64,000 bases of DNA from Bacteroides fragilis (GCA_023664485.1 JAMPFK010000001.1:147188-211187); one strand, 5' to 3'; positions 49,960-59,865 are shown, counted from the stretch's first letter. Made by a program: numbers and translations. Notes: generated by a model not told the origin, from the sequence alone.

Positions 49960-50847
49960 CTAATTCACTCTCTTTTTCCCCCAGAAGAACAAAGCGACGG
50001 TGCCGGGCCCGGTATGGCTGCCGATGGTGGCGCCGATCGGGTAAATTTCCACTTGTCCATGCAGTTTCGGGAAACGTTTTTCGATGAGCGCGGCGACCGC
50101 CTGCGCATCCTCTATGCAGGCAGACTGGCTGATGAAGCATTTGCCCGTATATTCCGTACCGTCCTGCGCGTTTGCTTCCATCTGCTCCACAATGCGCTCG
50201 ATGACTTTTTTCTTAGTCCTGATTTTCTCCCGCGGTATGAGACGGCCTTCAAAATCCACATTCAAAAGGGGGCAGATGCTGAGTACGGTCCCGATAAAGC
50301 CGCTTGTTCTGGAGATTCGGCCGCCCCTGATGTAGAAGGTCAGGTCGGTGGAAAAGAACCAGTGCTGTAAACGGAGCCGGTTTTCATTGATCCATTCGTG
50401 CAGCGCTTCCAGATCCATGCCGGAATCCCGCATGTCCGCGAGGGTTTCCATGAGCAGGCCGTATCCGCTGGAGGCGGCGAGGGAATCGACGACATAAATT
50501 TTGCGGCCAGGGTATTTCTCCATCAGCATATCCCCTGCGACGCAGGCGGAATTATAGGTTCCCGAAATGCCGCTGGAAAGGGTGAGGTGCAGGATATCCC
50601 TGCCGCTTTGCAGCATTTTTTCAAAATATTCTTCGTATTCGCCGATCGTGATCTGGGACGTTTTCGTATCGGCGCCCTCGGACATTCTGCGATACAGCGT
50701 TTCCGGCGGGACGGACTGCCCCAGGTCATCGAGATAGTCTTTTCCGGCCAGTTCAAAATGAAAACAGATATAATGAATATCTCTTTCGTGAAAGCGTTCT
50801 CTGGATAAATCGGCTGTGGAACAACAGCTTAAATAATATTCTGACAT
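49960..50847 (-). CDS. DegV family fatty-acid-binding protein
   Basis: A 295-residue cytoplasmic protein. DegV signatures include STADLSRE near the N-terminus, LTLSSGISGTYNSAC and YVVDSLAASSGYGLLM, which line the fatty acid pocket, and a C-terminal GSHTGPGTVALFFWG. DegV/FakB proteins present fatty acids to the FakA kinase; no fakA is in this window. The gene is divergent from the chemoreceptor gene. Confidence 0.94.
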   Translation of the reverse strand: MSEYYLSCCSTADLSRERFHERDIHYICFHFELAGKDYLDDLGQSVPPETLYRRMSEGADTKTSQITIGEYEEYFEKMLQSGRDILHLTLSSGISGTYNSACVAGDMLMEKYPGRKIYVVDSLAASSGYGLLMETLADMRDSGMDLEALHEWINENRLRLQHWFFSTDLTFYIRGGRISRTSGFIGTVLSICPLLNVDFEGRLIPREKIRTKKKVIERIVEQMEANAQDGTEYTGKCFISQSACIEDAQAVAALIEKRFPKLHGQVEIYPIGATIGSHTGPGTVALFFWGKKRVN

Positions 50848-50908
50848 AAAAAGCCTCCATTCTTGTTTTCGATTTTATCACGGCGAACTTTCAGATGCAA
50901 TGAAAATG

Positions 50909-50937
50909 TAGACGAGGGTCCGGAAAAAGTGTATAAT
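50909..50937 (+). promoter_or_regulatory. Promoter of the chemoreceptor gene
   Basis: TAGACG (50909-50914) and perfect TATAAT (50932-50937), 17-bp spacing, 38 bp before the ATG. Confidence 0.5.
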
Positions 50938-50974
50938 AGAATCCGGCGGAAGTATTGTATGGGGGGAGAGGTAC

Positions 50975-52996
50975 ATGAAAACGATAAAAGGGAAGCTGAT
51001 CGCGACGATATCGGCGGTAGCGGTCGTCATACTGTTAAGCGGTTCGATCGGAAGCTATTTCATCGCGAACGGCGTTGTGAACAGAAAAGTACAGGAGCTG
51101 CAGTCCGAGAGGGCGCAGGAAGCGGCGGAGGAGATGAACGGCTGGCTTGCCGGGCAGATCGCGTGGGTCCGGGAGAATGTTAATACCTATGAGCTGAGAA
51201 TGCAGCAGGAATCCTATGAAGAAATGAAGAATTATCTCACGACGAGGCTTGCATCGTCTGAAGGCGTTATTATGGACGCCTATTACGGATTCGAGGATCA
51301 CACGATGCTGATCGTCAATTCGGAGGTGGGGAGCGATTACGACTGCTGTGAACGCGGCTGGTACAGGCAGGCGAAAGAAGCGGGAAAGGTCGTGGTGACG
51401 GATCCTTATGTGGACGCTTTTACGGGAAAAATTGTCGTGACGATAGCGGCGCCCATGTATAATGAGGCCGATGAACTGGCCGGCGTGAGCGGCGCGGATA
51501 TTACGATCGAAGAGCTGGTCGGCGTACTGGATGCGCTGAACAAGGAGCAGGGCGGGTATGGATTTATCGTAGACAGTTCGGGCTGTTTTGTGGCGCATCG
51601 GAATGAAGAATTTCTGCCGACGGAGAATGCGTCGGTCGCGATTACAGATGTGGCGGATGGCGCGCTGTCCGGAGTCGCCGCGATGATCGCGCAGGGAAAG
51701 GGAATCGTTTTAAGCAAAGATTATGATGGAGAAGAGAAATATTTCGCCATCGCATCCATGCAGGACTGCGACTGGGCGGTGGGAGTCGTCATACCAAAGA
51801 CGGCCATTTCCGGCGAACTGCAGATTTTAGTGTTCGCTTCGGCGCTGATCTGTGCCGTCGGGACGTTCCTGATCATCGGCAGCGTAACGTTTGCCGCGAA
51901 CAGGCTGCTTTCGCCTATTGCGGATTTAAAACAGTTCGCGAGCGGCGATTTCAGAGAGGAAGCGGAAGAGCAGGGACGCAAAAAACACAGGGTCGGCGAA
52001 GGATTTAAAGACGAGCTGGAGGAAATCGAGCACGCGACGAAATCGGTTCGAAAACAGATTCGGGAATCGATTCTGGGCATCAAGGAAGAAACGGCAAGCC
52101 TTGAAAATATCGCGTCGGAAGCATATAGTAATATGGCGGATCTGAACAACGGGCTGGACGAGATGGATCAGCTCGTGGAAGCTGTTACGCAGAAGGCGAA
52201 GGAAGTTTCCGAGGTGACGTCCGCCATCAGTCAGGCGAGCTCGGAAATCGGCGTCGTCGTAGACGGCGTTTCCAATAAGGCGGCCGAGGCGGCAGACGCT
52301 TCCGGAGAGATCAGTACCCGCGCGGAAGGACTGCTGCAGTCTACGACAGAGGCAAGGAACCAGGCCAGCCTGATTTACCGTAAGGTGGAAAAGGAGTTAG
52401 AAGCGGCGCTGATAGAAGTGGAGAAGATAGAGGTCATCAAGACGCTTTCCCAGGAAATCCTGAGCATTGCATCGCAGACGAATCTCATCGCGCTTAACGC
52501 ATCCATCGAGGCGGCGAGAGCGGGAGAAGCCGGGAGAGGCTTCGCGGTCGTGGCGGAAGAAGTCAGAAAACTGGCGGAGGATTCCCGCAAGACGGTCGAT
52601 AATATCCAGTCGGTCATCAATGGAGTAGTCGATTCGGTCATGGCGCTGAAAGAAAGCTCCGGCACGCTTCTGGACTTTATGCAGGAGCGTGTGATCCGGG
52701 ATTATCATACGATGCTGGATACGGCGAAGCAGTATAAAGAGGATGCTGATTTCTATGACGGCGTGGCAGGCGAGCTGGGCGCTTCCGCGCAGGAAATGAG
52801 CGCTTCTATCGAAGAAATGCTGGCCTCTCTGCAGACTGTCACAGACGTAAACGCGGTCATGGTACACGATATCGGCGACGTGGCGGCCGCCATGCGGCAT
52901 ACGAACGTCAGCTCCGAAGAGATTCTGCGGCAGATGGCGATCCTGGAGCGCAGCAGCCGTTCTCTCCAGGCGATTTCGAACGGCTTTAAGGTCTGA
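50975..52996 (+). CDS. Methyl-accepting chemotaxis protein with Cache sensor
   Basis: A 673-residue receptor. The first transmembrane helix is about 8-32. A double-Cache-type extracellular domain covers about 35-280 (RGWYRQAKEAGKVVVTDPYVDAFTG, VSGADITIEELVGVLDAL), as in amino acid or small-molecule receptors. A second helix lies at about 285-310, then a HAMP-like linker. The signalling tip (about 500-530) has TNLIALNASIEAARAGEAGRGFAVVAEEVRKLAEDS, the hairpin that binds CheW and CheA. GGGGGGAGAGG precedes the ATG. No other chemotaxis gene is in the window. Its end overlaps the convergent symporter gene by 11 bp. Confidence 0.94.
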   Translation: MKTIKGKLIATISAVAVVILLSGSIGSYFIANGVVNRKVQELQSERAQEAAEEMNGWLAGQIAWVRENVNTYELRMQQESYEEMKNYLTTRLASSEGVIMDAYYGFEDHTMLIVNSEVGSDYDCCERGWYRQAKEAGKVVVTDPYVDAFTGKIVVTIAAPMYNEADELAGVSGADITIEELVGVLDALNKEQGGYGFIVDSSGCFVAHRNEEFLPTENASVAITDVADGALSGVAAMIAQGKGIVLSKDYDGEEKYFAIASMQDCDWAVGVVIPKTAISGELQILVFASALICAVGTFLIIGSVTFAANRLLSPIADLKQFASGDFREEAEEQGRKKHRVGEGFKDELEEIEHATKSVRKQIRESILGIKEETASLENIASEAYSNMADLNNGLDEMDQLVEAVTQKAKEVSEVTSAISQASSEIGVVVDGVSNKAAEAADASGEISTRAEGLLQSTTEARNQASLIYRKVEKELEAALIEVEKIEVIKTLSQEILSIASQTNLIALNASIEAARAGEAGRGFAVVAEEVRKLAEDSRKTVDNIQSVINGVVDSVMALKESSGTLLDFMQERVIRDYHTMLDTAKQYKEDADFYDGVAGELGASAQEMSASIEEMLASLQTVTDVNAVMVHDIGDVAAAMRHTNVSSEEILRQMAILERSSRSLQAISNGFKV

Positions 52997-54284
52997 TATA
53001 ACGCCGCAGGAGAAAGAGCGCCAGAATGTTCGGGATGGCCATGAGCCCGTTGATCAGGTCGGTGCATTCCCAGACGAGGTTCATCGGAATAATGGCTCCG
53101 AGGTAGATCATCAGAATATAAAGCAGTTTATAATACGGGATACCTTTGTTTCCGACAAGGTATTCCGTTGCCTTTTCCCCGAAATAGGACCAGCCGATCA
53201 GAGTGGTGACGGCAAAGGACGTTAAAGAAACCGTCAAAAAAGCGTCTCCGACATAAGGCAGATGGGAAAAGGCCGCGGCGGTCAGCCCGGTGGCGGGAAC
53301 GCCCTGTACGGAAGCCGGGTCGTACAGCATGTTGGCAACAATAACGATGCCCGTAACAAGGCACATGACGACCGTATCCCAGAAAACGGCGGTCATAGAG
53401 ACATAAGCCTGACGTTTCGGATCATCTGTGCCGGAAGCCGCGGCGGCGATGGCGGAGGTGCCAATGCCGGCTTCGTTGGTGAAAAGGCCCCTTGCGATGC
53501 CATAGCGCAGAGACTGCTGAATGGCGGAACCGGCGAAACCGCCTGCAACGGAGGAAACGGAAAAAGCGTTTTCCAGGATAAAAAGGCAGGCGTCGATTAC
53601 CTGCTCGTGATAAAGCGCAAGCAGCAGAAAGCAGCCGAGTAAATAGATAAAGCCGATAGCCGGTATAATACGTTCACAGAGATTTCCGATCGCTTTGACG
53701 CCGCCGAGAATGACGGTTCCGGTCACGGCGGCGAGCAGAATGCCGATGAGATGCGGCGATAAGGAAAAGGATTGTGAGACCGCCTGTGCGGCGGAATTTG
53801 CCTGCGTTGTACAGCCTGCGCCGAAAGCGGCGATTAAGGTACAGAGCGCATAGGCTGCGCCCAATAATTTATTATGTAAGCCATTTCGGAGGACATACAT
53901 CGGTCCGCCGACATAGGTTCCGTCTTTCCGGCGGCTGCGGAACAGGACGCTCAGATAACATTCGGCATAGGCAGTCGCCATTCCGAGAATGCCGGTGATC
54001 CAGCACCAGAAGACCGCACCGGGGCCGCCGAGCGCAACGGCGGTCGAAACGCCGATGATATTGCCGGTGCCGAGGGTGGCGGCAAGCGTGGTGGCGAGCG
54101 CGGAAAAGGGCGATAAATTGTTGTCCCCGGTATCTTCCATGCCGAGGGAGAGCCGGATGGCGTGGAAAATCCTGCGCTGCGGCATATGAAGCTTACAGGT
54201 GAAATAAAGATGCGTGCCCATCAGTACGATGAGGAGGGGAAAACCCCAGATAAAGTCGTTCGCTTCCTGTATGATCTGCAGCAT
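52986..54284 (-). CDS. Alanine/glycine:sodium symporter (AGCS family)
   Basis: A 432-residue secondary transporter with ten to eleven hydrophobic segments. AGCS motifs are visible: GTGNIIGVSTAVALGGPGAVFWCW for sodium and substrate binding, ECYLSVLFRSRRKDGTYVGGPMYV, and GLFTNEAGIGTSAIAAAA. It imports alanine or glycine with sodium. Slightly shorter than many members (450-480). It converges on the chemoreceptor gene with an 11-bp overlap and no intervening terminator. Confidence 0.94.
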   Translation of the reverse strand: MLQIIQEANDFIWGFPLLIVLMGTHLYFTCKLHMPQRRIFHAIRLSLGMEDTGDNNLSPFSALATTLAATLGTGNIIGVSTAVALGGPGAVFWCWITGILGMATAYAECYLSVLFRSRRKDGTYVGGPMYVLRNGLHNKLLGAAYALCTLIAAFGAGCTTQANSAAQAVSQSFSLSPHLIGILLAAVTGTVILGGVKAIGNLCERIIPAIGFIYLLGCFLLLALYHEQVIDACLFILENAFSVSSVAGGFAGSAIQQSLRYGIARGLFTNEAGIGTSAIAAAASGTDDPKRQAYVSMTAVFWDTVVMCLVTGIVIVANMLYDPASVQGVPATGLTAAAFSHLPYVGDAFLTVSLTSFAVTTLIGWSYFGEKATEYLVGNKGIPYYKLLYILMIYLGAIIPMNLVWECTDLINGLMAIPNILALFLLRRYIRP

Positions 54285-54358
54285 GATAAATCCTTCTGCC
54301 AGCCGTCCGGGCGGACTGCCGGCCAGCCTGTTCGTTCATTTATTTATATGGAAAAGGA

Positions 54359-54387
54359 TTCAAAAAAAGAACCTGGAATGTTATACT
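54359..54387 (+). promoter_or_regulatory. Promoter of the 128-aa gene / Trk group
   Basis: TTCAAA (54359-54364) and TATACT (54382-54387), 17-bp spacing. Confidence 0.5.
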
Positions 54388-54410
54388 GAGGTGAAAGGAA
54401 AAGGGAAAAA

Positions 54411-54797
54411 ATGGATGGAAGTTTAAAAGAAGCCGCCAGAGCGTGGGCGGAAGCACTGTGTTTTTATGCGGGAGAGGACCGGGCTTTTCTCGAACAGTTC
54501 TGGAGCGCGCTGACGGAATCGGCGCCTGTTTACCGGGAGTTCGTCCACTATCTGGAGAATCGGGATTTCCTGTGCGAATACCGGATTTCAGGCTATACGG
54601 TCATCGATATTATGGTCTGGCAGATGGATCATTTCAAAGCCGGGATGGACCGGGGCCACGACGACATGAAGAACAACGCAGATAAAATGCTTTTGATGGC
54701 ATTCGATACGATGCTCAAAATGGAAAAACAGCCGGAGAAGTATGTGCGGCTGATGCAGACGGAGACGGGAACGGATTATCCGGATAAATATAAATAA
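54411..54797 (+). CDS. Hypothetical protein, helical
   Basis: A 128-residue soluble protein rich in aromatic residues and predicted helices (AWAEALCFYAGEDRAFLEQFW, YTVIDIMVWQMDHFKAGMDR, KMLLMAFDTMLKMEKQPEKY). I do not recognise the family; the pattern looks like a conserved Lachnospiraceae protein. GGAAAAGGGAAAAA precedes the start. It is 23 bp before trkA and co-directional, so it may be part of the potassium uptake transcript. Confidence 0.7.
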   Translation: MDGSLKEAARAWAEALCFYAGEDRAFLEQFWSALTESAPVYREFVHYLENRDFLCEYRISGYTVIDIMVWQMDHFKAGMDRGHDDMKNNADKMLLMAFDTMLKMEKQPEKYVRLMQTETGTDYPDKYK

Positions 54798-54820
54798 CGG
54801 GAACAGAAAGGAACAAAACG

Positions 54821-56176
54821 ATGCAGATTATTATCGTTGGTTGTGGAAATGTAGGAGCCGCATTGGCGGAACAGTTGGGCTCGGAAGGGCATAATATTTC
54901 GGTTATTGATACCGATAACCAGAGACTGCAGAATCTGGTGAACAGCTATGACGTCATGGGCGTTATCGGAAACGGAGTCAGTTTTGCAATACAGAAGGAT
55001 GCGGGCGTGGAACATGCGCATCTGCTGATTGCGGTGACCGGTTCCGACGAAGTGAACCTTTTATGCTGTCTGATCGCCAGAAAAGCGGGCGGCTGCCATA
55101 CGATCGCCAGGGTCAGGAATCCGATTTATAATCTGGAAATCAATTATATCAAAGAAGAACTCGGCCTGTCCATGGTCATCAACCCGGAGCTCGCGGCGGC
55201 GGCAGAAATGGCAAGGCTTTTAAAGCTGCCTTCGGCGCTTGCGGTCGATACCTTTACGAAGGGAAGGGTAGAGGTTGTAAAATATCGTGTGGGAGAGGAT
55301 TCCGTGTTATGCGACCAGTCCCTGCAGCAGATCAAAAGCAGGCTGAAATCGGATATTCTGATCTGTTCGGTGGAGCGGGGGGAAGATGTGTATATTCCGG
55401 GAGGTAATTTTATTATCCGTGCCAGGGATGAGATATCCATTATCGGGACGCCGCAGAAAACGCTCGCTTTCTTTAAGAAACTTGGAGCAGCCGTTACCAG
55501 CGCGAAGAATGTGATGATCGTCGGAGGAGGCAAAACCTCTTATTATCTTGCGAGGCAGCTGATGGATATGGGAATCCAGATCAAAATTATCGAGCTGAAC
55601 AAGGCGCGGTGCGAGGAGCTGAGTGAGCTGCTCCCGAAAGCGACCATTATACAGGGAGACGGGACGGACAGGGACCTGCTGATGCAGGAAGGGCTGGCGC
55701 AGACGGAAGCTTTTGTCGCGATGACCAATGTGGACGAGGAGAATATTATGCTCACTTTGTTTGCAAAGAGCGTATCGAAGGCGAAACTGATCACGCATGT
55801 ACATCGGATTTCCTATGATGAGATCATCGACAGCCTGGATATCGGGAGCGTGATTTACCCCAAATACCTGACGGCGGAAAATATCATTAAATATGTCAGG
55901 GCGATGGATAATTCTCTTGGCAGCAATATTGAGACGCTGTACCGCCTGAACGATAACCGGGTAGAAGCGCTGGAATTCTGCGTCAAGGAAGATTCCCCGG
56001 TCATCGGCATACCGCTTCAGGATTTGAAGATCAGGCCGAATATCCTGCTCTGTTCGATCAATCATAAAGGTTCTGTCAGCATTCCGGGCGGCCAGAGCGT
56101 GATCCGGTCCGGGGATATGGTCATTGTCGTAACGACGAATACGCGATTGAACGATATTAAGGATATTTTAAAATAA
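54821..56176 (+). CDS. trkA: Trk system potassium uptake protein TrkA
   Basis: A 451-residue peripheral gating subunit with two RCK units. The first Rossmann core begins MQIIIVGCGNVGAALAEQL, with the acidic residue that contacts NAD(H) ribose in VIDTD; the second begins VMIVGGGKTSYYLARQLM. Each is followed by a TrkA-C domain (about 140-220 and 370-450). Binding of NAD(H) or ATP controls the TrkH channel. GAACAGAAAGGAAC precedes the ATG. It lies 16 bp upstream of trkH. Confidence 0.95.
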   Translation: MQIIIVGCGNVGAALAEQLGSEGHNISVIDTDNQRLQNLVNSYDVMGVIGNGVSFAIQKDAGVEHAHLLIAVTGSDEVNLLCCLIARKAGGCHTIARVRNPIYNLEINYIKEELGLSMVINPELAAAAEMARLLKLPSALAVDTFTKGRVEVVKYRVGEDSVLCDQSLQQIKSRLKSDILICSVERGEDVYIPGGNFIIRARDEISIIGTPQKTLAFFKKLGAAVTSAKNVMIVGGGKTSYYLARQLMDMGIQIKIIELNKARCEELSELLPKATIIQGDGTDRDLLMQEGLAQTEAFVAMTNVDEENIMLTLFAKSVSKAKLITHVHRISYDEIIDSLDIGSVIYPKYLTAENIIKYVRAMDNSLGSNIETLYRLNDNRVEALEFCVKEDSPVIGIPLQDLKIRPNILLCSINHKGSVSIPGGQSVIRSGDMVIVVTTNTRLNDIKDILK

Positions 56177-56192
56177 AGGGGAACGGGTTGCC

Positions 56193-57635
56193 ATGAATTT
56201 TTCGATTATCAGATATATTTTATTCCGTGTGCTGGAATTTGCCGCGCTGTTCTTATCGCTTCCCTGCCTTATCGCGGTCATTTATCGGGAAAAAGCGGGG
56301 TATTCTTTTGCGGCCGTGATGCTTGCCTGCCTGCTCGTGGCGGAAATCGGCAAAAGATGGAAGCCAAAGAGCAATGTTTTTTATGCGAGGGAGGGCTTTA
56401 TCACCGTTTCCTTAACTTGGATCGTGCTCAGTGTGACAGGCGCGCTGCCGTTCTATTTCAGCCGGGAGATTCCAAGTTTCGTGGATGCCCTTTATGAAAC
56501 GATTTCCGGACTGACGACGACGGGGGCTTCTATTTTATCGGATGTGGAATGCTTATCTAAGAGTGTGCAGTTCTGGCGTCTCTTTACGCACTGGATCGGC
56601 GGTATGGGCGTGCTCGTGCTGATTATTGCCGTATTGCCGCTTTCAGGCGGTTATAATATGCATCTGATGCGCGCGGAGAGTCCGGGACCGTCGGTCGGCA
56701 AGCTGGTGCCGAGGGTACAGGCGACGGCGAAAATTTTATACGGTATTTATATCGGCATTACCGTCTTGCAGATCATCTGTCTGAAAATAGCGGGCATGAG
56801 CCTGTATGATTCCACGGTTCTGACCTTTTCCACGCTGGGGACGGGCGGTTTCGGCGTTTTGAATACGAGTATCGGAAGCTATAAGATGTCGATTCAGATC
56901 ATTTTTACGATCTTTATGATATTGGGCGGCATGAATTTCAACGTATATTATCTTCTTCTTGTCGAGAGAAAGCCCAAAGAAGCGCTAAAACATGAAGAAG
57001 CGAGGTATTATCTGCTTTTATTTTTCGGTGCGGCGGCCCTGATCGCATGGAATATCAGAGGCTATTACGGAAATATAGGCGAGGCTTTTCATCATGCGCT
57101 GTTCCAGGTTGCCTCGCTCGGAAGCACCACGGGCTTTTCCACGGCGGATTTCGATACCTGGCCGGAGTTTTCCAAAGCGATTCTGTTCGTTATTATGGCG
57201 ATCGGCGCCTGCGCGGGCAGTACGGGAGGCGGGTTCAAGGTATCCCGCATTCTGATCCTGGTACAGGATATGCGGCGGGAGCTGCTGCGTGTCGTACATC
57301 CGCAGATCGTGAAAAAACCGCATCTGGAGGGCAGGGCCGTGGACGACGGGACGGTGGAGTCGATTCATTCTTATCTGATTATTTATCTGGTGGTCTTTCT
57401 CGTATCCTTTTTGCTTCTGTCGCTGGATAAATACGATATGACGACCAATTTATCGGCAGTACTCGTGAATCTGAATAATGTCGGGCCCGGATTCCACAGC
57501 GTGGGTCCCACATGCAATTATGGCGATTATACGGTATTCTCGAAATTCGTGCTGATGTTCGATATGCTGACGGGGCGTCTGGAACTGCTGCCGATGCTGC
57601 TGCTGTTTTCGCCGCGGGTCTGGAAAAAATATTAG
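56193..57635 (+). CDS. trkH: Potassium uptake protein TrkH/KtrB family
   Basis: A 480-residue channel-like transporter. Four pore repeats each contain a selectivity-filter-like segment: SGLTTTGASIL, STLGTGGFGVLN, ASLGSTTGFSTADF and VNLNNVGPGFHSVG. A central GACAGSTGGGFKVSRI loop is the gating segment. It partners with TrkA. AAAGGGGAACGGG precedes the ATG. The pair forms the core of a potassium uptake operon. Confidence 0.95.
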   Translation: MNFSIIRYILFRVLEFAALFLSLPCLIAVIYREKAGYSFAAVMLACLLVAEIGKRWKPKSNVFYAREGFITVSLTWIVLSVTGALPFYFSREIPSFVDALYETISGLTTTGASILSDVECLSKSVQFWRLFTHWIGGMGVLVLIIAVLPLSGGYNMHLMRAESPGPSVGKLVPRVQATAKILYGIYIGITVLQIICLKIAGMSLYDSTVLTFSTLGTGGFGVLNTSIGSYKMSIQIIFTIFMILGGMNFNVYYLLLVERKPKEALKHEEARYYLLLFFGAAALIAWNIRGYYGNIGEAFHHALFQVASLGSTTGFSTADFDTWPEFSKAILFVIMAIGACAGSTGGGFKVSRILILVQDMRRELLRVVHPQIVKKPHLEGRAVDDGTVESIHSYLIIYLVVFLVSFLLLSLDKYDMTTNLSAVLVNLNNVGPGFHSVGPTCNYGDYTVFSKFVLMFDMLTGRLELLPMLLLFSPRVWKKY

Positions 57636-57682
57636 GGCCAGGGTTCTGCGGCCTGCGGGGCGGAATAATGGGAGGTGTACGG

Positions 57683-58702
57683 ATGATAAAGGAAAATATC
57701 AGGATTCGGAAGGCGATCGTGCATATTATGGATCCGACGATCGGGATGCCGGTCCTGTCGGATACGGAGCTGGAATACGGTTCGGAATTTGCTGATTTTA
57801 TGAAGGAGCATATTGCGAAGATCAGTTCCGGCGACGATACGAAAGAAAGCCGGTTCTATCGGGAAGAGTCGGAAGTATATCATATTCTGGAGCAGTATGC
57901 GGACGAGTCCTTCGTCGATATCAGCAAGGATATCGCGGCGCTTCTGTATGAAATCATGCAAAGCAATATCGATATTCCTGCCGCTGATTTAATTGTGGTG
58001 CGTTTCCAGTATGAGAATGAGGAATATCTCGCGTTGTTGAAAATGAATTACAAGCCCTTTTATACCCATCGGACGATGGCGATCGAAGAAGGGAACAGCA
58101 ACGAGATCATCCGGCATAAATCGATACTGCCGTCGGAGAGCCAGCGGCTGACAGAGGCGGCCATCATCCGGCTGGAGGATCTTGCGGTGTGGGCGATCGA
58201 GAAAAAATATGAGGTGAACGGAGAGAAAACGAATTATTTTTCTTTCCTTTTCCTGAAATGCAGCAGCCGCCTTTCCCATAAATCCAGGCTTTCGATCGTC
58301 AGCAGGGCGGTGGAGAGTGTGCAGAAGGAAGGATATGACGAGTCGGAGCGTTTCGTGAAGCAGATGGAGGCCAAGAGCATCATACAGGAAGAAATCGCGG
58401 AGAACGGCGGTTTTACCGTGGAGGAAATCGCAGAGAAAATTTTCGTGGAAAAGCCGGAATTAAAAACGGCTTTTCAGGATAAAATGGAAAAGTACGATAT
58501 GGTCAAAGAAGAGATTCAGCCGCAGAGCGAGAATACGATCAGAAAATATCAGAGCCAGTACCTTTATACGGATACCGGGATCGAAATCAGGATTCCAATG
58601 GAGCAGTACAGGAACCCTAAGAGCGTGGAATTTATTACCAATCCGAACGGCACGGTCTCGGTGCTGATCAAGAACATAGAGCATTTGGAAGCAAAACTGT
58701 AA
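57683..58702 (+). CDS. NdpA-like 37-kDa nucleoid-associated protein
   Basis: A 339-residue protein of the NdpA/YejK family (IRKAIVHIMDPTIGMPVLSD at the N-terminus, YLALLKMNYKP, FLKCSSRLSHKSR and a C-terminal beta region). Family members bind DNA or associate with the nucleoid; in Firmicutes the role is not established. GGGAGG lies eight bases before ATG 57683, whereas the frame open from 57512 overlaps trkH and lacks a start signal. It is 47 bp after trkH and 28 bp before the hydrolase gene. Confidence 0.85.
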   Translation: MIKENIRIRKAIVHIMDPTIGMPVLSDTELEYGSEFADFMKEHIAKISSGDDTKESRFYREESEVYHILEQYADESFVDISKDIAALLYEIMQSNIDIPAADLIVVRFQYENEEYLALLKMNYKPFYTHRTMAIEEGNSNEIIRHKSILPSESQRLTEAAIIRLEDLAVWAIEKKYEVNGEKTNYFSFLFLKCSSRLSHKSRLSIVSRAVESVQKEGYDESERFVKQMEAKSIIQEEIAENGGFTVEEIAEKIFVEKPELKTAFQDKMEKYDMVKEEIQPQSENTIRKYQSQYLYTDTGIEIRIPMEQYRNPKSVEFITNPNGTVSVLIKNIEHLEAKL

Positions 58703-58730
58703 GCGCAGTCCGGACAGCGAGGTGACGTCT

Positions 58731-59858
58731 ATGGGAACAATACTCGATTATATTAAGGAATACGGCGATTATACTTTTTCAGAAAAGCCTTTCAGCGAGG
58801 TCGACAGCCTGATCCTCTGTCAGTTCGCTTATCTGAAATTTGATGGTCTGGTGCCAGGCATCGATGATGATGCGCCGCCGGTATCCATCAGACAGGTGTT
58901 TGAAAATCAGAATTATGACAATCTGTACGGCGATGAGCGGTATCGGGAAAAAAATACCGGGCTGTTTCTGGCGATGATGCGCAGCAGGCGGTTCGGCGGA
59001 TTGAAAATGAACTATTATGTAAACCAGATAGAGCTGGAAAAAGAAACGCAGTTCTCCGCGATTACCTTTCAGCCCGACGACGGCCTTGTCTATGCTGCAT
59101 ATCGCGGGACGGACGAAACGATCGTGGGATGGAAGGAGGATCTGAACCTGGCCTTTTCAGAACCGGTTCCAGGACAGGTCATGAGCGTCGAGTATCTGGA
59201 GAAAAGCGCGGAAAAGACCGGGCGGCCCTTTTATATGGGAGGCCATTCCAAGGGCGGCAATTTCGCGGTATATGCGGCGATGAACTGTCGGCGGGAAGTA
59301 CGGGATAAGATTGTCATTATTTTTAATCATGACGGACCGGGATTCCGTCCGGAGGTCCGGGAGAGGGGAAATTTTGCGGAGATCGAGAGCAGAATCCGCC
59401 GGACGGTGCCCCATTCTTCCATGGTGGGAATGCTGCTTTCTTCCGAAGGGAGCTGCCGGGTCGTGGAAAGCCGGAACTTCGGGCTGGCGCAGCATGACCC
59501 GTATTCCTGGCTGGTAGAGAAGGATGATTTTCAAATCGTGAAGCAGGTCTATTCCGGAAGAATGTTCGTGGATACGGCGCTCAACGACTGGATATTGTCC
59601 CTGAATCAGGAGCAGATGCACGTTTTTGTCGATACGCTGTATGACGTCGTAAAAGCGTCGGAAGCGGATAATCTGATCGACTTTACCGCTAACTGGAAAC
59701 GGAGTATTCAGGGGATTATGTCGGCAATTAAAAATGTTGACACCGATACGACAAAAATTATGAATGATATTATGAAAGCGCTGTTTGAGAGGCTTTCCCA
59801 GCACACGAAAGAAGAACTGCAGGGAAAAGCGAAAACCGGACGGCGCCGTTTACCATGA
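58731..59858 (+). CDS. Mbeg1-like / DUF2974 alpha/beta-hydrolase
   Basis: A 375-residue protein with an alpha/beta-hydrolase core. The YAAYRGTDETIVGWKEDLNL strand-loop and the nucleophile elbow GGHSKGGNFAVYAA are lipase-like, and FNHDGPGFRPEV could supply the acid residue. A helical C-terminal part follows (about 290-375). The N-terminal about 90 residues (SEVDSLILCQFAYLKFDGLV) are typical of DUF2974. The substrate is unknown; lipid or ester hydrolysis is an inference. GAGGTGA lies just before ATG 58731. It ends seven bases before the convergent amidotransferase gene. Confidence 0.85.
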   Translation: MGTILDYIKEYGDYTFSEKPFSEVDSLILCQFAYLKFDGLVPGIDDDAPPVSIRQVFENQNYDNLYGDERYREKNTGLFLAMMRSRRFGGLKMNYYVNQIELEKETQFSAITFQPDDGLVYAAYRGTDETIVGWKEDLNLAFSEPVPGQVMSVEYLEKSAEKTGRPFYMGGHSKGGNFAVYAAMNCRREVRDKIVIIFNHDGPGFRPEVRERGNFAEIESRIRRTVPHSSMVGMLLSSEGSCRVVESRNFGLAQHDPYSWLVEKDDFQIVKQVYSGRMFVDTALNDWILSLNQEQMHVFVDTLYDVVKASEADNLIDFTANWKRSIQGIMSAIKNVDTDTTKIMNDIMKALFERLSQHTKEELQGKAKTGRRRLP

Positions 59859-59865
59859 AGGCCGT

